Positions 33,601 to 41,848 of a stretch of 64,000 nucleotides of DNA are shown piece by piece. The stretch spans positions 27,726 through 91,725 of the forward strand of contig JAILMN010000034.1 in assembly GCA_024692565.1 (NCBI GenBank), given 5' to 3'. Position 1 is the stretch's first letter. Each line of letters starts with the position of its first letter. Source of the DNA: Paludibacteraceae bacterium (GTDB lineage: Bacteria > Bacteroidota > Bacteroidia > Bacteroidales > Paludibacteraceae). Both the position numbers and the translations under genes were made by a program. The notes under the pieces were generated by a model that worked only from the letters and a program-made list of their open reading frames with translations, did no database searches and was not told the origin of the DNA.

Positions 33601-36600
33601 CAGCCAAGCATGAGTGTTGTATCCAACACTGTGACATTCAACATGCCGGCCGCAAGCGGTTCGTATAAACTGGCGGCAATACTGCACACCGGAACCGGTG
33701 ACTGCGGTTCGGGAACAGAGTTGGATTCCGTTACAGCCAATCTGCAGGTTGCAGGCGATCACAATGTGACTGTGGAATATAAGTGCGGAAGCGAGGTCAT
33801 CCAAGCTTCGGAAGTTGTCACCGGAAGACCGCTGGATTGGACATCTATTACTGCGCCAACTATCTTTGGTTACACATTCAGCAAATGGAAAGCCGGGGAT
33901 GGTATCACCATTAAAGACGCTGATGGTAACGGAGAAAAAGCGTCAGCAACTATCAATTTCAAAGCCATCTACGAAGGTAAGTTGACGGCTATTTATACAC
34001 AAAAAGAACTTATCTATTTCAAGAATACACTTGGTTGGAGTAGCGTTTATGTGAACTTCTGTAATGAGAATTATTGGGGTTATGATGCTGAGAGACTAAA
34101 GGGTTCAGGAAACGCAGGCATTACTCGTAACAAACTGATGACGCACATTGATGGCACCGACATCTGGTATTATGACTACGGTACAGCAGGCATCACTCCG
34201 ACCCATTATATTTCCTTCACTGAAGATCAGCAAGGAGACGAAGTAAATGGTTATCAATGGTTCTGGGAAACAGAGGTGGTTTATCCGAGCCGTTACGCAG
34301 ATGATTATGATGCAGAAAAAGTGGGCGAAAATGGCTTCTATGCGAAGACTCCGATGTTCGTGCCTACCGCCAGCCAAAGCGAATGGAAGTTAAACAACAA
34401 TGGTACTAATTACTACAATGCCGGCTATTGGACGAAATACACTCCTGGCACCGGTTACACGCTGGAGGTTTATCGCACAGTAGATGCCGTTAACGTGCTT
34501 GTTCGGTCTGTACCGTTCACCTCTGCAGATGATTTGATGCCGATGACGGCAACACTGGATTTGGAGGAGAACACGCAATACAAATTCCAGATCAAACGTG
34601 ACGGAGATGACAGCGACGATGTTTATTATGGCAATTCGGGCGAGATGACCTATAATGACCACGGCCAGAGCACCCCATGGGAGATGACCAACAGTCCGTC
34701 TTTCGATTTGGCTCGCATCTACACCAACACGGCCGGAGATTATACTTTCCACTTGAACTATACAACGAACAGCGCCGGTCAGCAGTATCGTCTGCGTGTG
34801 AATGTGGACTACCCGATTGCCAGCGGTGACTACCGAATTATTTACAAGGATGGTGTACATACCAAATGGCATCCGTCGGCTATTATTCCAAAGGTAAACA
34901 ACGGAAAAGATACCGTATCCTTCTTCATTCGTCCAAATACCAGCCCGACGATAAAGATTCAGCAGGCTACAGTTGATGGTGAATCAGGAGCTATTTCTTG
35001 GAGTGCGGGAACAGATATTACATCCAGCGTCACCACCGGCCTTACGAAAGATAGCGTCTATAACATCAACTTGACGATGAATGGTAGCGGTGAAATTTCT
35101 GTAGAGAGCGTAGTACCATACACCGGTAATTACTATATCCGCACGGACTGCGCGAACAGTAAATGGGATAATTATCGCAGCGACCCGGACCATTTGATGA
35201 CTTATTCGGAATACTCTATCACGCACGGCGGTTACAGCCATTATTACTGCCACTGGGTAGAAACGAATGACCGCAAGAACGTGAAGTTCACCATCGCCAA
35301 CGACTATAGTCCATGCATCTCGGATACATTGGCTCGCGAAACGGCTACCGGGGCATGGGCGAAGGTGGCGTCATTCATTACCGAAGGTGGTGATTTGCTG
35401 CGAAATGCCAATGTGCGCTTCATGTGGGATCAACATACCAATACTATCAGTCGTGCTTATATTGACGGAGCGCAAGGTTTTGCAAACGATTTCCTGGTTC
35501 TCGTCAGCGCAGATAGTAAGATTGCAAATATCAATGATGCGTCAGACATATTAACGGAAGTGAAGTTCTCGGATAACCAGAACTGGATATACGAATCCAA
35601 CGTCAAAGCACAGCCGAATGCACAAATCAAGTTGCGTTCCACATGGGGTGTTGCTCCTACAACCATTGTTCAATACTTCAAGGGAACAGAAACTACGACT
35701 GAGACGCTGATTACCGGTAGCGGCACCGAATGGTACGACATGCGTTTGCTGTACGATTTCAAGACTAACCGATTGGTAGCAGCGATGGTGCCGAGCGGTA
35801 ATTACGACGCAGTGACGCCTATTCATGCCGACGTCATGTTTATCCGCGATCACCAAGGCGACATCGCACAGATCACCTTCACGGACCCTGGAGAGATCAC
35901 GAATATCGAAACGGCTTACGCAGTTCTGCAGTTCAACAAATGGACACTGAACAACAAAGAGCGCACCGGTTCGCATAATCCGTTGGCATCACCAGCCTCT
36001 AAGCACGAACGCGACCTGTATTTCATTTCCTTCCCGTTCCGCGTCAAACTGAGTGAGGTATTCGGTTTCGGTACTTATGGACAACATTGGGCTATTCAGT
36101 ACTACGACGGTGCAGAGCGTGCTGCGAACGGATACTGGCAAGGAGATCCTGGATTCTGGAAGTTCTATTGGGATCGAAAGAACGTATATCTGGAGCCGAA
36201 TCAAGGATACTTGCTTGCTTTGGATTTGGAGTTGTTGACTGAAGAATCTTCTGTTTGGGCGAATAATACGGAGCGCGCGGAATTATTCTTCCCGTCATAC
36301 ACTGCACTTGGCAGTATCACTAATGAAGAAGTTACGAACACCCTTCCTTCGCACGCATGTACTATTAATAGGGCTGCTACGGAAGGCCTGCCGGACACGC
36401 CGGACAATCCGCACACTTCCTATAACCGTACTATCTTTGATAGTCACTGGAATGTAATGAGTGTTCCGACATACGTGAATACAAACGCTCTGTCGTTTGC
36501 AAACACCACATGGACTACCGCAACAGTAGATCACAAGACGCAAGGTCCGAACTTCCTCTATACATGGAATATGGACGATAATACCTTGACGCCGACATCC

Positions 36601-37272
36601 GGTGCATCGTTCAAATATCACGCAATGCACGCGTATATGGTTCAGTACTACGGTAATGTAAGTTGGAAGACAGCACAAGGACCGGCACCCATCGTGGCGC
36701 GTAAGACATACGCCGAGACGCCGAAGGATGTAGAGTTCTGTCTCGAAATCCAAGAAGGAGACAAGATGCTTGACCGTACGTTTGTTCGCTTCAGCGATGA
36801 TGACGAGGTAAGCGCAGACTTCGCGTTCAACGAAGATATGAGTAAGGATATGAATGGTCGAAAAGCCAATATCTACACGCTGACGGCTGATAATGTGGCT
36901 GTGGCAGGTAATACGATGCCGAAGAACGACCATACCATCAGCATACCGGTGAACGTCAAGACACGAGAGACGAACAGCTTCACCTTCTCTATTCCGGAAG
37001 GCACCAACGGCGTAGGTGTTACGCTCGTGGATAAAGAGACAGGCGATCGTACCATCCTGAGCGCGGCGGATTACACCGTAACGTTGGGCGAAGGCATGTA
37101 CTCCGGTCGCTTCGAATTGGAGATCTCGCCGATAAAGAATACGCCGACGGGTGTGGACGAGACAGAAACGGGTGAGCAGAAAGCTGCGACGCGTAAGATG
37201 CTGATTGACGGGCAGTTATACATTATTCGCGATGAGAAAGTATTTGATGCCCGCGGAATAAGGGTTCAATAA
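30664..37272 (+). CDS. Giant multidomain secreted protein, apparent fusion of two exported proteins (2202 aa)
   Basis: Residues 1-26 are a signal peptide; about 50-200 are Ser-rich and low-complexity; residues 211-236 have a motif-helix-basic end (PCPVGEPW, hydrophobic segment, WRKR). After a 13-residue AT-rich stretch a second complete signal peptide begins at Met250 (SLKHIALALMLLTLGVGNVWG). The remaining part has several InlB/Flg_new-type repeats (near 493, 779, 855 and 1055, e.g. GYVFVGWFE, GYTWKGWYTN), a segment like starch-binding module CBM26 (IYFKNTLGWSSVYVNF near 1117), further beta domains (FISFPFRV near 1780), and the T9SS-like tail KMLIDGQLYIIRDEKVFD...GIRVQ. Binding of alpha-glucans is suggested by the CBM-like unit and by glgP next door, but is not proven. 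It may be two genes joined by loss of a stop. Confidence 0.82.
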   Translation: MRIFSLQVLKVTTILLTFSLTTMAHDKAKAASRFYTPQRKADVPEWMQMFDKKEQPKPAAQKKFKSGAVYATSGSRSNQSAGITTTLPSMQFRSSFGSARASISVSSPKSVSPAGSSATMTIKETSRASVHTIGASGNMSSAVSNGSTGSQMSSPNQSYSGALAISTPAITYKPFHPAAPSEYDAEGNVAEESVPERRKTLGGGPEWGEGPCPVGEPWILAIFAAMFSGIIAWRKRTTTKKQRILNTTDMKNFVRVNRTFKGVLTNLSRSLKHIALALMLLTLGVGNVWGDTNISFSGGYIYFADTYNVHKGVTQLCGRKSNCSGGDWYTAVTTLSNISHTKLYYTNSLEGSGWSNVCWNGWALISNSTAKGNSGTEYWSGSNSTWYSAYDSYGLNSGSTYLITVASASKGAAKTTTYNSGGYSSLNNSQTVYKYTSTNNGSTYSAASINSGTVTISAYKMTGNGTASNSSNSTTINTAATTSASRDAAYTGEVTLTASANSGYVFVGWFENTSTSTPLSTETTYTYNAPNSTKSVYARFKNETTYTITIANSVNASTSTTNVGATPVQITAPAIAGYTFTTWSAMPTGVTKTSGNLTDQSIYISATKAATVTANYTEDLSSPYVLKGGSAFGGTAWETEFALTKKTGHSTESAAYYTASLTATPDGAQTSYNFKIVKKGASDTWYGLTGDGDWWYMRSTDPNQALSTSGNNIQLRADVAGNYEIKVDYTTPASPTITITYPTLYTLTYAIGTLKGTSGSISTSPTTASGSSVVSGNSVTLTAPAAKAGYTWKGWYTNEAGTTGHIADVNRAITVTMNANKTLYACYQSASYTVTLNKQTTATGYGTSGSVGNQTVYYNTTLPSLSGSTMPTGTGGYGFMGFYTATGGGGVRVIDASGNWVNGVAGYTSADGKWIMTGGTTLFAYYCTPKITAITLTPASGIVAPGGEISATPTIEPTVAGDKSICWKLLYGNGNLYDPQPSMSVVSNTVTFNMPAASGSYKLAAILHTGTGDCGSGTELDSVTANLQVAGDHNVTVEYKCGSEVIQASEVVTGRPLDWTSITAPTIFGYTFSKWKAGDGITIKDADGNGEKASATINFKAIYEGKLTAIYTQKELIYFKNTLGWSSVYVNFCNENYWGYDAERLKGSGNAGITRNKLMTHIDGTDIWYYDYGTAGITPTHYISFTEDQQGDEVNGYQWFWETEVVYPSRYADDYDAEKVGENGFYAKTPMFVPTASQSEWKLNNNGTNYYNAGYWTKYTPGTGYTLEVYRTVDAVNVLVRSVPFTSADDLMPMTATLDLEENTQYKFQIKRDGDDSDDVYYGNSGEMTYNDHGQSTPWEMTNSPSFDLARIYTNTAGDYTFHLNYTTNSAGQQYRLRVNVDYPIASGDYRIIYKDGVHTKWHPSAIIPKVNNGKDTVSFFIRPNTSPTIKIQQATVDGESGAISWSAGTDITSSVTTGLTKDSVYNINLTMNGSGEISVESVVPYTGNYYIRTDCANSKWDNYRSDPDHLMTYSEYSITHGGYSHYYCHWVETNDRKNVKFTIANDYSPCISDTLARETATGAWAKVASFITEGGDLLRNANVRFMWDQHTNTISRAYIDGAQGFANDFLVLVSADSKIANINDASDILTEVKFSDNQNWIYESNVKAQPNAQIKLRSTWGVAPTTIVQYFKGTETTTETLITGSGTEWYDMRLLYDFKTNRLVAAMVPSGNYDAVTPIHADVMFIRDHQGDIAQITFTDPGEITNIETAYAVLQFNKWTLNNKERTGSHNPLASPASKHERDLYFISFPFRVKLSEVFGFGTYGQHWAIQYYDGAERAANGYWQGDPGFWKFYWDRKNVYLEPNQGYLLALDLELLTEESSVWANNTERAELFFPSYTALGSITNEEVTNTLPSHACTINRAATEGLPDTPDNPHTSYNRTIFDSHWNVMSVPTYVNTNALSFANTTWTTATVDHKTQGPNFLYTWNMDDNTLTPTSGASFKYHAMHAYMVQYYGNVSWKTAQGPAPIVARKTYAETPKDVEFCLEIQEGDKMLDRTFVRFSDDDEVSADFAFNEDMSKDMNGRKANIYTLTADNVAVAGNTMPKNDHTISIPVNVKTRETNSFTFSIPEGTNGVGVTLVDKETGDRTILSAADYTVTLGEGMYSGRFELEISPIKNTPTGVDETETGEQKAATRKMLIDGQLYIIRDEKVFDARGIRVQ
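31411..31470 (+). other. Internal second start and signal peptide within the giant ORF
   Basis: ATG at 31411 (residue 250) begins MKNFVRVNRTFKG..., and a hydrophobic signal core follows to about residue 285. The 30 nt before it are AT-rich like a normal intergenic spacer and contain a TAA in another frame. If used, it would yield a 1953-residue protein with its own export signal. Confidence 0.6.
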
Positions 37273-37284
37273 TTGAAGAGTAAA

Positions 37285-37626
37285 ATGCTTTTGAACATAC
37301 TGAAGTCGAAAATTCACCGTGTAACGGTGACGGAGGCTAATCTGGATTATATCGGATCGATCACTATTGACGAGGCGCTGATGGAGGCAGCCAATATCTA
37401 TGCCGGCGAGCGCGTACAAGTGGTTGATAATACCAACGGCGCAAGGTTGGAGACGTATGTCATCACCGGTAAACGCGGGTCGGGCTGCATTTGTATCAAC
37501 GGCGCCGCGGCGCATTTGATGCATGTGGGTGACACCGTGATTATCATGGCGTACGCGCTGATGGAGCCGGAAGAGGCAAAGGCATTCAAGCCGGCTATCG
37601 TTTTCCCGGAGAACAATCGTTTATGA
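37285..37626 (+). CDS. panD: Aspartate 1-decarboxylase (113 aa)
   Basis: A pyruvoyl-dependent enzyme that makes beta-alanine for pantothenate. The self-cleavage site in DYIGSITID falls at Gly24-Ser25 when translation starts from ATG at 37285, exactly the canonical numbering, so I prefer this to the TTG at 37273. [32 protein letters not shown] and [17 protein letters not shown] are typical of the family. It starts 13 nt after the giant gene's stop and overlaps tgt by 4 nt. Confidence 0.95.
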   Translation: MLLNILKSKIHRVTVTEANLDYIGSITIDEALMEAANIYAGERVQVVDNTNGARLETYVITGKRGSGCICINGAAAHLMHVGDTVIIMAYALMEPEEAKAFKPAIVFPENNRL

Positions 37627-38759
37627 AGCCTTTTTTTGAACTACATAGCGAGGCGAAAGGCGTAGGACCGCGGGCGGGTGTCATTCACACCGACCACGGC
37701 GATATTCTCACGCCGATCTTTATGCCCGTCGGCACCGTAGGAACGGTGAAAGGCGTGCAGCGCAAAGAGCTGGAGGAAGATATCAAAGCGCAGATCATCT
37801 TGGGCAACACCTATCATCTGTATCTTCGTCCGGGTACAGCGATACTCCGTCAGGCAGGCGGTCTCCATCGTTTCGAAGGTTGGACACGCCCCATCCTGAC
37901 CGACAGCGGCGGTTTTCAGGTTTTCAGCCTCACCGACATCCGCAAGATGAACGATGAGGGTGTGCGCTTCAGCAGTCATATAGACGGTCGTAAATTGCTG
38001 TTCACGCCGGAGAGTGTGATGGACATCGAGCGCGAGATAGGCGCCGACATCATGATGGCGTTCGACGAATGTTGCCCGGGTACGGCGGATCGCAAATACG
38101 CGAAAGACTCGATGGATCGCACGCATCGCTGGCTCGACCGCTGCATCGCACGATTCGACAGCACCGACGATCTGTACGGCTATAAGCAACATCTCTTCCC
38201 GATTGTGCAGGGATGCACCTACACCGATTTGCGTCAAGAGGCCAGCAAACGGCTGCGCGACTTGGACCGCGACGGCTACGCCATCGGCGGCTTGGCGGTA
38301 GGCGAACCGACGGAAGTGATGTATGACATGATCGAGGTTTGCAATAATATCCTGCCGCAAAACAAGCCGCGATACCTGATGGGCGTCGGGACGCCATGGA
38401 ATATCTTGGAAGCCATCGAACGCGGCGTCGATATGTTCGACTGTGTGATGCCTACGCGCAACGGACGCAACGGCATGATTTTTACATGGCAAGGTGTGCT
38501 CAATATGCGCAATAAAAAATGGGAAGATGACTTCACCGAACTCGATCCCTGCGGCACTAGTTATGTCGATCATGCCTACACGCGGGCGTACGCAAGACAT
38601 TTAATACACGCGCAAGAGATGTTGGGGCTCGAGATCCTATCCATCCATAATCTGGCGTTCTATCTGGATCTGGTGACCAAGGCGCGCGAGCATATCTTAG
38701 CGGGAGACTACAGCGCTTGGAAAGCAAGCGTAATGCCGGATCTCATGAAACGCCTCTGA
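37623..38759 (+). CDS. tgt: tRNA-guanine (queuine) transglycosylase (378 aa)
   Basis: It exchanges guanine-34 for a queuine-type base in tRNAs with GUN anticodons. Active-site motifs are intact: [10 protein letters not shown] (Asp94), [19 protein letters not shown] and the nucleophile region [13 protein letters not shown]. The zinc site is not: where typical enzymes have CxCxxC before YSRAYxRH, this one reads [16 protein letters not shown], with Gly, Ser and Asp at the three Cys positions, while the His of SIHNL remains. This may be a lineage feature. ATGA overlap with panD at the front; an lptG-like gene follows after 4 nt. Confidence 0.93.
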   Translation: MKPFFELHSEAKGVGPRAGVIHTDHGDILTPIFMPVGTVGTVKGVQRKELEEDIKAQIILGNTYHLYLRPGTAILRQAGGLHRFEGWTRPILTDSGGFQVFSLTDIRKMNDEGVRFSSHIDGRKLLFTPESVMDIEREIGADIMMAFDECCPGTADRKYAKDSMDRTHRWLDRCIARFDSTDDLYGYKQHLFPIVQGCTYTDLRQEASKRLRDLDRDGYAIGGLAVGEPTEVMYDMIEVCNNILPQNKPRYLMGVGTPWNILEAIERGVDMFDCVMPTRNGRNGMIFTWQGVLNMRNKKWEDDFTELDPCGTSYVDHAYTRAYARHLIHAQEMLGLEILSIHNLAFYLDLVTKAREHILAGDYSAWKASVMPDLMKRL

Positions 38760-38770
38760 CGACATGACGA
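38757..38770. repeat. Short GACGACAT array at the tgt/lptG junction
   Basis: About two 8-bp units spanning the tgt stop and the ATG at 38764. Confidence 0.5.
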
Positions 38771-39837
38771 AATTAGATTTATATATAATCAAGAAATTTT
38801 TGGGCACGTTTTTCTTTAGCATCGTGCTCATTTTGTCTATCGCCATCGTATTCGACCTGACGGAAAAAATGGACAATTTCTTTGAGCATCAGGTGCCGCT
38901 GCGCGAGATCATTTTCGATTATTATATTCCGTTCATCCCGTATTACATGAATATGTTCAGCTCGCTGTTCATCTTCATCTCCGTCATATTCTTCACCAGC
39001 AAATTAGCCGGCAATTCCGAGATTATCGCTATGCACGCGGCGGGAATGAGTTATCATCGGCTGATGGTGCCCTACGCCATCTCAGCGACGATTCTGTTTG
39101 TGCTCGCGCTCTTTTTGGGCGGCTGGGTCATACCGAAAAGTTCCGCGCGCATGCTGGCTTTTACCGACAAATACGTGGAGCATTTCACGTCCGCCAACAT
39201 CCGCAATACGCAGTTGGAAGTATCGCCGGGAACGATTCTATATATCGAGTCTTTCCAGCGTCGCAGTAATATTGGATATCGCTGTTCGATTGAGAAATTC
39301 GAGGGCAAGACCTTGGTGTCCCGTCTGACTGCCGACCGCATCTTCTACGACTCGCTATCTAATTGGCATTTAGAGGTTTATACGCTGCGCGAGTTCGACG
39401 ATATGCGCGAAACGCTTACGCGAGGCGACTATAAAGATATCATCTTGGATATCACTCCGGACGACCTCTTCATCACCGGCAAACAGGCGGAACAGATGAC
39501 GACGCCGGAGTTGCGCGCGTATATGAAGCGTCAGCGCGAACGCGGTAGCGGTAATGTGAAGGCATTCGAAGTTGAATATCACAAGCGCTGGGCAAGTCCC
39601 GTGGGCGCATTCATCATGACGCTGCTCGGCGTGACGATGTCGAGTCGCAAAGTGCGCGGAGGAATGGGTAAAAACTTAGGTATCGGCATAGTGCTGACCG
39701 CACTCTACATCCTTTTCTCAACCGTCAGCACCACATTCTCCGTGAACAACGTCATGTCCTCTTTCATGGCCGCATGGCTTCCGAACATCGTGTTCCTAAC
39801 CGTGTCCGTGCCGCTTTATATCCGAGCAAGCAAATAA
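38764..39837 (+). CDS. LptF/LptG-family permease (357 aa)
   Basis: Inner-membrane component of the lipopolysaccharide transport ABC system. Architecture fits YjgP/YjgQ: helices at about 10-30, 55-75 and 100-120, a periplasmic beta domain (about 130-265; GTILYIESFQRR), and three helices at the end (GAFIMTLLGVTMSSRKVRGGMG, LGIGIVLTALYILFS, AAWLPNIVFLTVSVPLY). Bacteroidota usually encode LptF- and LptG-like proteins separately; which this is I cannot decide. Last gene of the panD-tgt unit, followed by a possible terminator. Confidence 0.88.
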   Translation: MTKLDLYIIKKFLGTFFFSIVLILSIAIVFDLTEKMDNFFEHQVPLREIIFDYYIPFIPYYMNMFSSLFIFISVIFFTSKLAGNSEIIAMHAAGMSYHRLMVPYAISATILFVLALFLGGWVIPKSSARMLAFTDKYVEHFTSANIRNTQLEVSPGTILYIESFQRRSNIGYRCSIEKFEGKTLVSRLTADRIFYDSLSNWHLEVYTLREFDDMRETLTRGDYKDIILDITPDDLFITGKQAEQMTTPELRAYMKRQRERGSGNVKAFEVEYHKRWASPVGAFIMTLLGVTMSSRKVRGGMGKNLGIGIVLTALYILFSTVSTTFSVNNVMSSFMAAWLPNIVFLTVSVPLYIRASK

Positions 39838-39841
39838 AAAA

Positions 39842-39861
39842 GGGCGCGCATCAGCGCACCC
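39842..39861 (+). terminator. Hairpin after the LptG-like gene
   Basis: GGG-C-GCGC / GCGC-A-CCC stem with one mismatch and an ATCA loop; an A-rich and then T-rich tract follows (CTTTTTTG). It could serve both converging units. Confidence 0.5.
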
Positions 39862-39892
39862 CAAAAATACTTTTTTGAACCTTAAATAATCG

Positions 39893-40177
39893 TTAGCGAA
39901 GTTCAATACGACGCGTAACGGTTTCGCCATTCACTTTGGCATATAAGCGGTATTTGCCGCGATCCAATTCAAACTCAGCCAAGTGCCCTTGCTCCTGCTT
40001 GAGCAACTTACCTTGCATTGAATAGATCCTCGCTTCCTCCATCTGTGCGGAGGTGACTACAAGAGTATTCTCGCGGAAGCGAACAGTAAGATTATCACTA
40101 CATTTGGCGGCATCCGCGCAGATTACTCCTGTTAACAGTGCAGCCACTGCTGCAACACTTACAAAGAAACGTCTCAT
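39893..40177 (-). CDS. Signal peptide plus stand-alone T9SS type A-like C-terminal domain (94 aa)
   Basis: Residues 1-23 are a signal peptide (RRFFVSVAAVAALLTGVICA). Nearly all of the rest reads like one Por-secretion C-terminal domain: NTLVVTSAQMEEARIYSMQG, KLLKQEQG, ELDRGKYRLYAKVNGE and TRRIELR. In known T9SS cargo this ~70-residue fold is attached to a large passenger; here there is none. It might be a decoy, a regulator of the secretion machine, or a relic of a larger gene. A GGAAC stretch precedes the ATG. The leader (about 40178-40280) is highly structured and the promoter is perfect, which argues that the gene is actively used. Confidence 0.75.
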   Translation of the reverse strand: MRRFFVSVAAVAALLTGVICADAAKCSDNLTVRFRENTLVVTSAQMEEARIYSMQGKLLKQEQGHLAEFELDRGKYRLYAKVNGETVTRRIELR

Positions 40178-40206
40178 AATAGTTCCTTTCTTTTAACAGT
40201 ACTAAT

Positions 40207-40284
40207 ACCGTTTTTCGTTCGCACCAATGCGTGGGAATCCCGCTAAAAAGCGTACCTTGAGAGCAGATGCCATCGAAAAACGGT
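40207..40284 (-). ncRNA. Candidate structured 5' leader RNA
   Basis: The transcript predicted from the promoter at 40286-40316 begins with ACCGTTTTTCG (40284-40274), which pairs perfectly with CGAAAAACGGT (40217-40207). Inside this 11-bp closing stem three small hairpins are visible: CGCT-TTTT-AGCG (40252-40241), GGGATTCCC, and CGCA-TTGG-TGCG. This multi-branch layout right at the 5' end is typical of a riboswitch or an autoregulatory leader. I do not recognise a known family. Confidence 0.55.
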
Positions 40285-40285
40285 G

Positions 40286-40316
40286 CAAAATTACTGCCTT
40301 TTTATGAGCCGACCAA
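40286..40316 (-). promoter_or_regulatory. Promoter of the mini-CTD gene and its leader
   Basis: TAATTTTG 40293-40286 and TTG 40316-40314 with a 20-bp spacer, minus strand. Confidence 0.8.
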
Positions 40317-40405
40317 ATAAAATGAGGAAAAAGTGATAAATTTCTGCAATCTGCCGAATCCAGTTTGCAAATTATCGCTCAAGCCGCTAAAATACTGACA
40401 TTTTG

Positions 40406-41689
40406 CTATTTGGAGTTAGCATTCTTCCGGCGCTTATGAATGAAAATCGTCACAACCACAGACACGCCGATCAGCATCGGATAGAAAAGGTACGGCACAA
40501 TGCTCATCGCACTGATACCGGCCAAACCGGAGGCCATCAGCAGTTGCGCGCCGTAAGGCAAAACTCCTTGCACACAACAAGACGTCGTATCCAACAGCGA
40601 AGCACTGCGACGCGGGTCGATGTCGTATTGCGCCGCAATACGCTTGGCAATATCGCCTACGGAGAGAATAGCTATCGTATTATTCGCCGTGCAAATATTG
40701 GCGAATGCAACCAAACCGCATATACTCCACTCCGCCCCGGCGCGCGTTCTCACACGACGCGTGATACGGTCAATCACAAAATCAAGACCGCCGTTATAAC
40801 TGATGAGCGCGAACATTCCGCCCGCCAACATCGAGATCAGAATCAACTCCGACATACCCATCACACCGTTGAGCGAACTGGTGATCCAACCCATGAAATC
40901 ATAACTGCCGTCAATCAAACCGGTGACGCAGGTCAGAAAACAACCGAAAGCCAGCACAACCAGCACGTTGATACCGCAGGCCGCAGTGACCAGCACCGCC
41001 AAGTACGGCAATACTTTCCACCATTCGATGGCAGAAACAGAAACAATGTCCGTCGCCTCGCCGCCAAGGAATACATAGAGAAAAGCCACAATCACCGCCG
41101 CCGGCGTCACCATCTTCACATTGAATCGGAATTTATCACTCAGTCGGCAACCTTGCGTCTGCGTAGAGACAATCGTCGTATCACTGATGAAACTTAAGTT
41201 ATCTCCGAAGAACGCACCGCCTACCACTGCTGCCGCTACCAAAGGTAGCGCCATCGACGTCTTGTCCGCCAATCCGGCAGCAATAGGCATCAGCGCAACA
41301 ATCGTTCCGACCGAAGTTCCCATACAAAGCGACGTAAGGCAGGCAGCCAGAAAAAGACCCGTCAACGCGAACTTAGCCGGCAGTATATGCAGCGTCAGAT
41401 CAACCATCGCTCCGGCTGCACCCATCTCTTTAGCTGAAGCAGCAAAAGCACCGGCGAGCATAAAAATCCAAACCATCAGCAGCAGGTTCTCACTACCTGC
41501 TCCACGCGAAAAGATCTCAATGCGCTCTTTGAGCGACACCCCGCGCGTAAGCGCTACGCCTACCATCGATGCCAACACAAAAATAACCAGCAACGGCGCA
41601 TTACTGACTCCTCCATAGTAAATAGAAAAACCGATCAGCAGCAGAATCATTGCCACTATCGGAGCTAACGCTAACAGACCTTTCCGCAT
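40406..41689 (-). CDS. NhaC-family Na+/H+ antiporter (427 aa)
   Basis: An inner-membrane carrier with about eleven helices. The motif GAFFGDNLSFISDTTIVST is the NhaC-type signature with buried acidic residues, and CTSLCMGTSVGTIVALMPIA and FANICTANNTIAILSVGDIAK are typical of the second half. The ATG at 41689 is chosen since the upstream extension to 41743 crosses the promoter. Exchange of sodium for protons is by family; some relatives exchange organic acids. Transcribed divergently from bipA. Confidence 0.88.
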   Translation of the reverse strand: MRKGLLALAPIVAMILLLIGFSIYYGGVSNAPLLVIFVLASMVGVALTRGVSLKERIEIFSRGAGSENLLLMVWIFMLAGAFAASAKEMGAAGAMVDLTLHILPAKFALTGLFLAACLTSLCMGTSVGTIVALMPIAAGLADKTSMALPLVAAAVVGGAFFGDNLSFISDTTIVSTQTQGCRLSDKFRFNVKMVTPAAVIVAFLYVFLGGEATDIVSVSAIEWWKVLPYLAVLVTAACGINVLVVLAFGCFLTCVTGLIDGSYDFMGWITSSLNGVMGMSELILISMLAGGMFALISYNGGLDFVIDRITRRVRTRAGAEWSICGLVAFANICTANNTIAILSVGDIAKRIAAQYDIDPRRSASLLDTTSCCVQGVLPYGAQLLMASGLAGISAMSIVPYLFYPMLIGVSVVVTIFIHKRRKNANSK

Positions 41690-41712
41690 AGTGTACCTTA
41701 TCAAATCGGGTG

Positions 41713-41743
41713 CAAAAGTACACTTTTTTTTGCAGATACACAA
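41713..41743 (-). promoter_or_regulatory. Promoter of nhaC-like gene
   Basis: TACTTTTG 41720-41713, TTG 41743-41741, 20-bp spacer. Confidence 0.8.
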
Positions 41744-41760
41744 ATTTTAGACGATTTTTT

Positions 41761-41791
41761 TTGCACATATCAAAAAAAAGCAGTAATTTTG
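41761..41791 (+). promoter_or_regulatory. Promoter of bipA
   Basis: TTG 41761-41763 and TAATTTTG 41784-41791, 20-bp spacer. Confidence 0.8.
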
Positions 41792-41848
41792 CAGGCTATT
41801 TTGCGTGAGTGTGCGCTCGTGCGCGCAGAAACGTAACAAATAAGGAAT

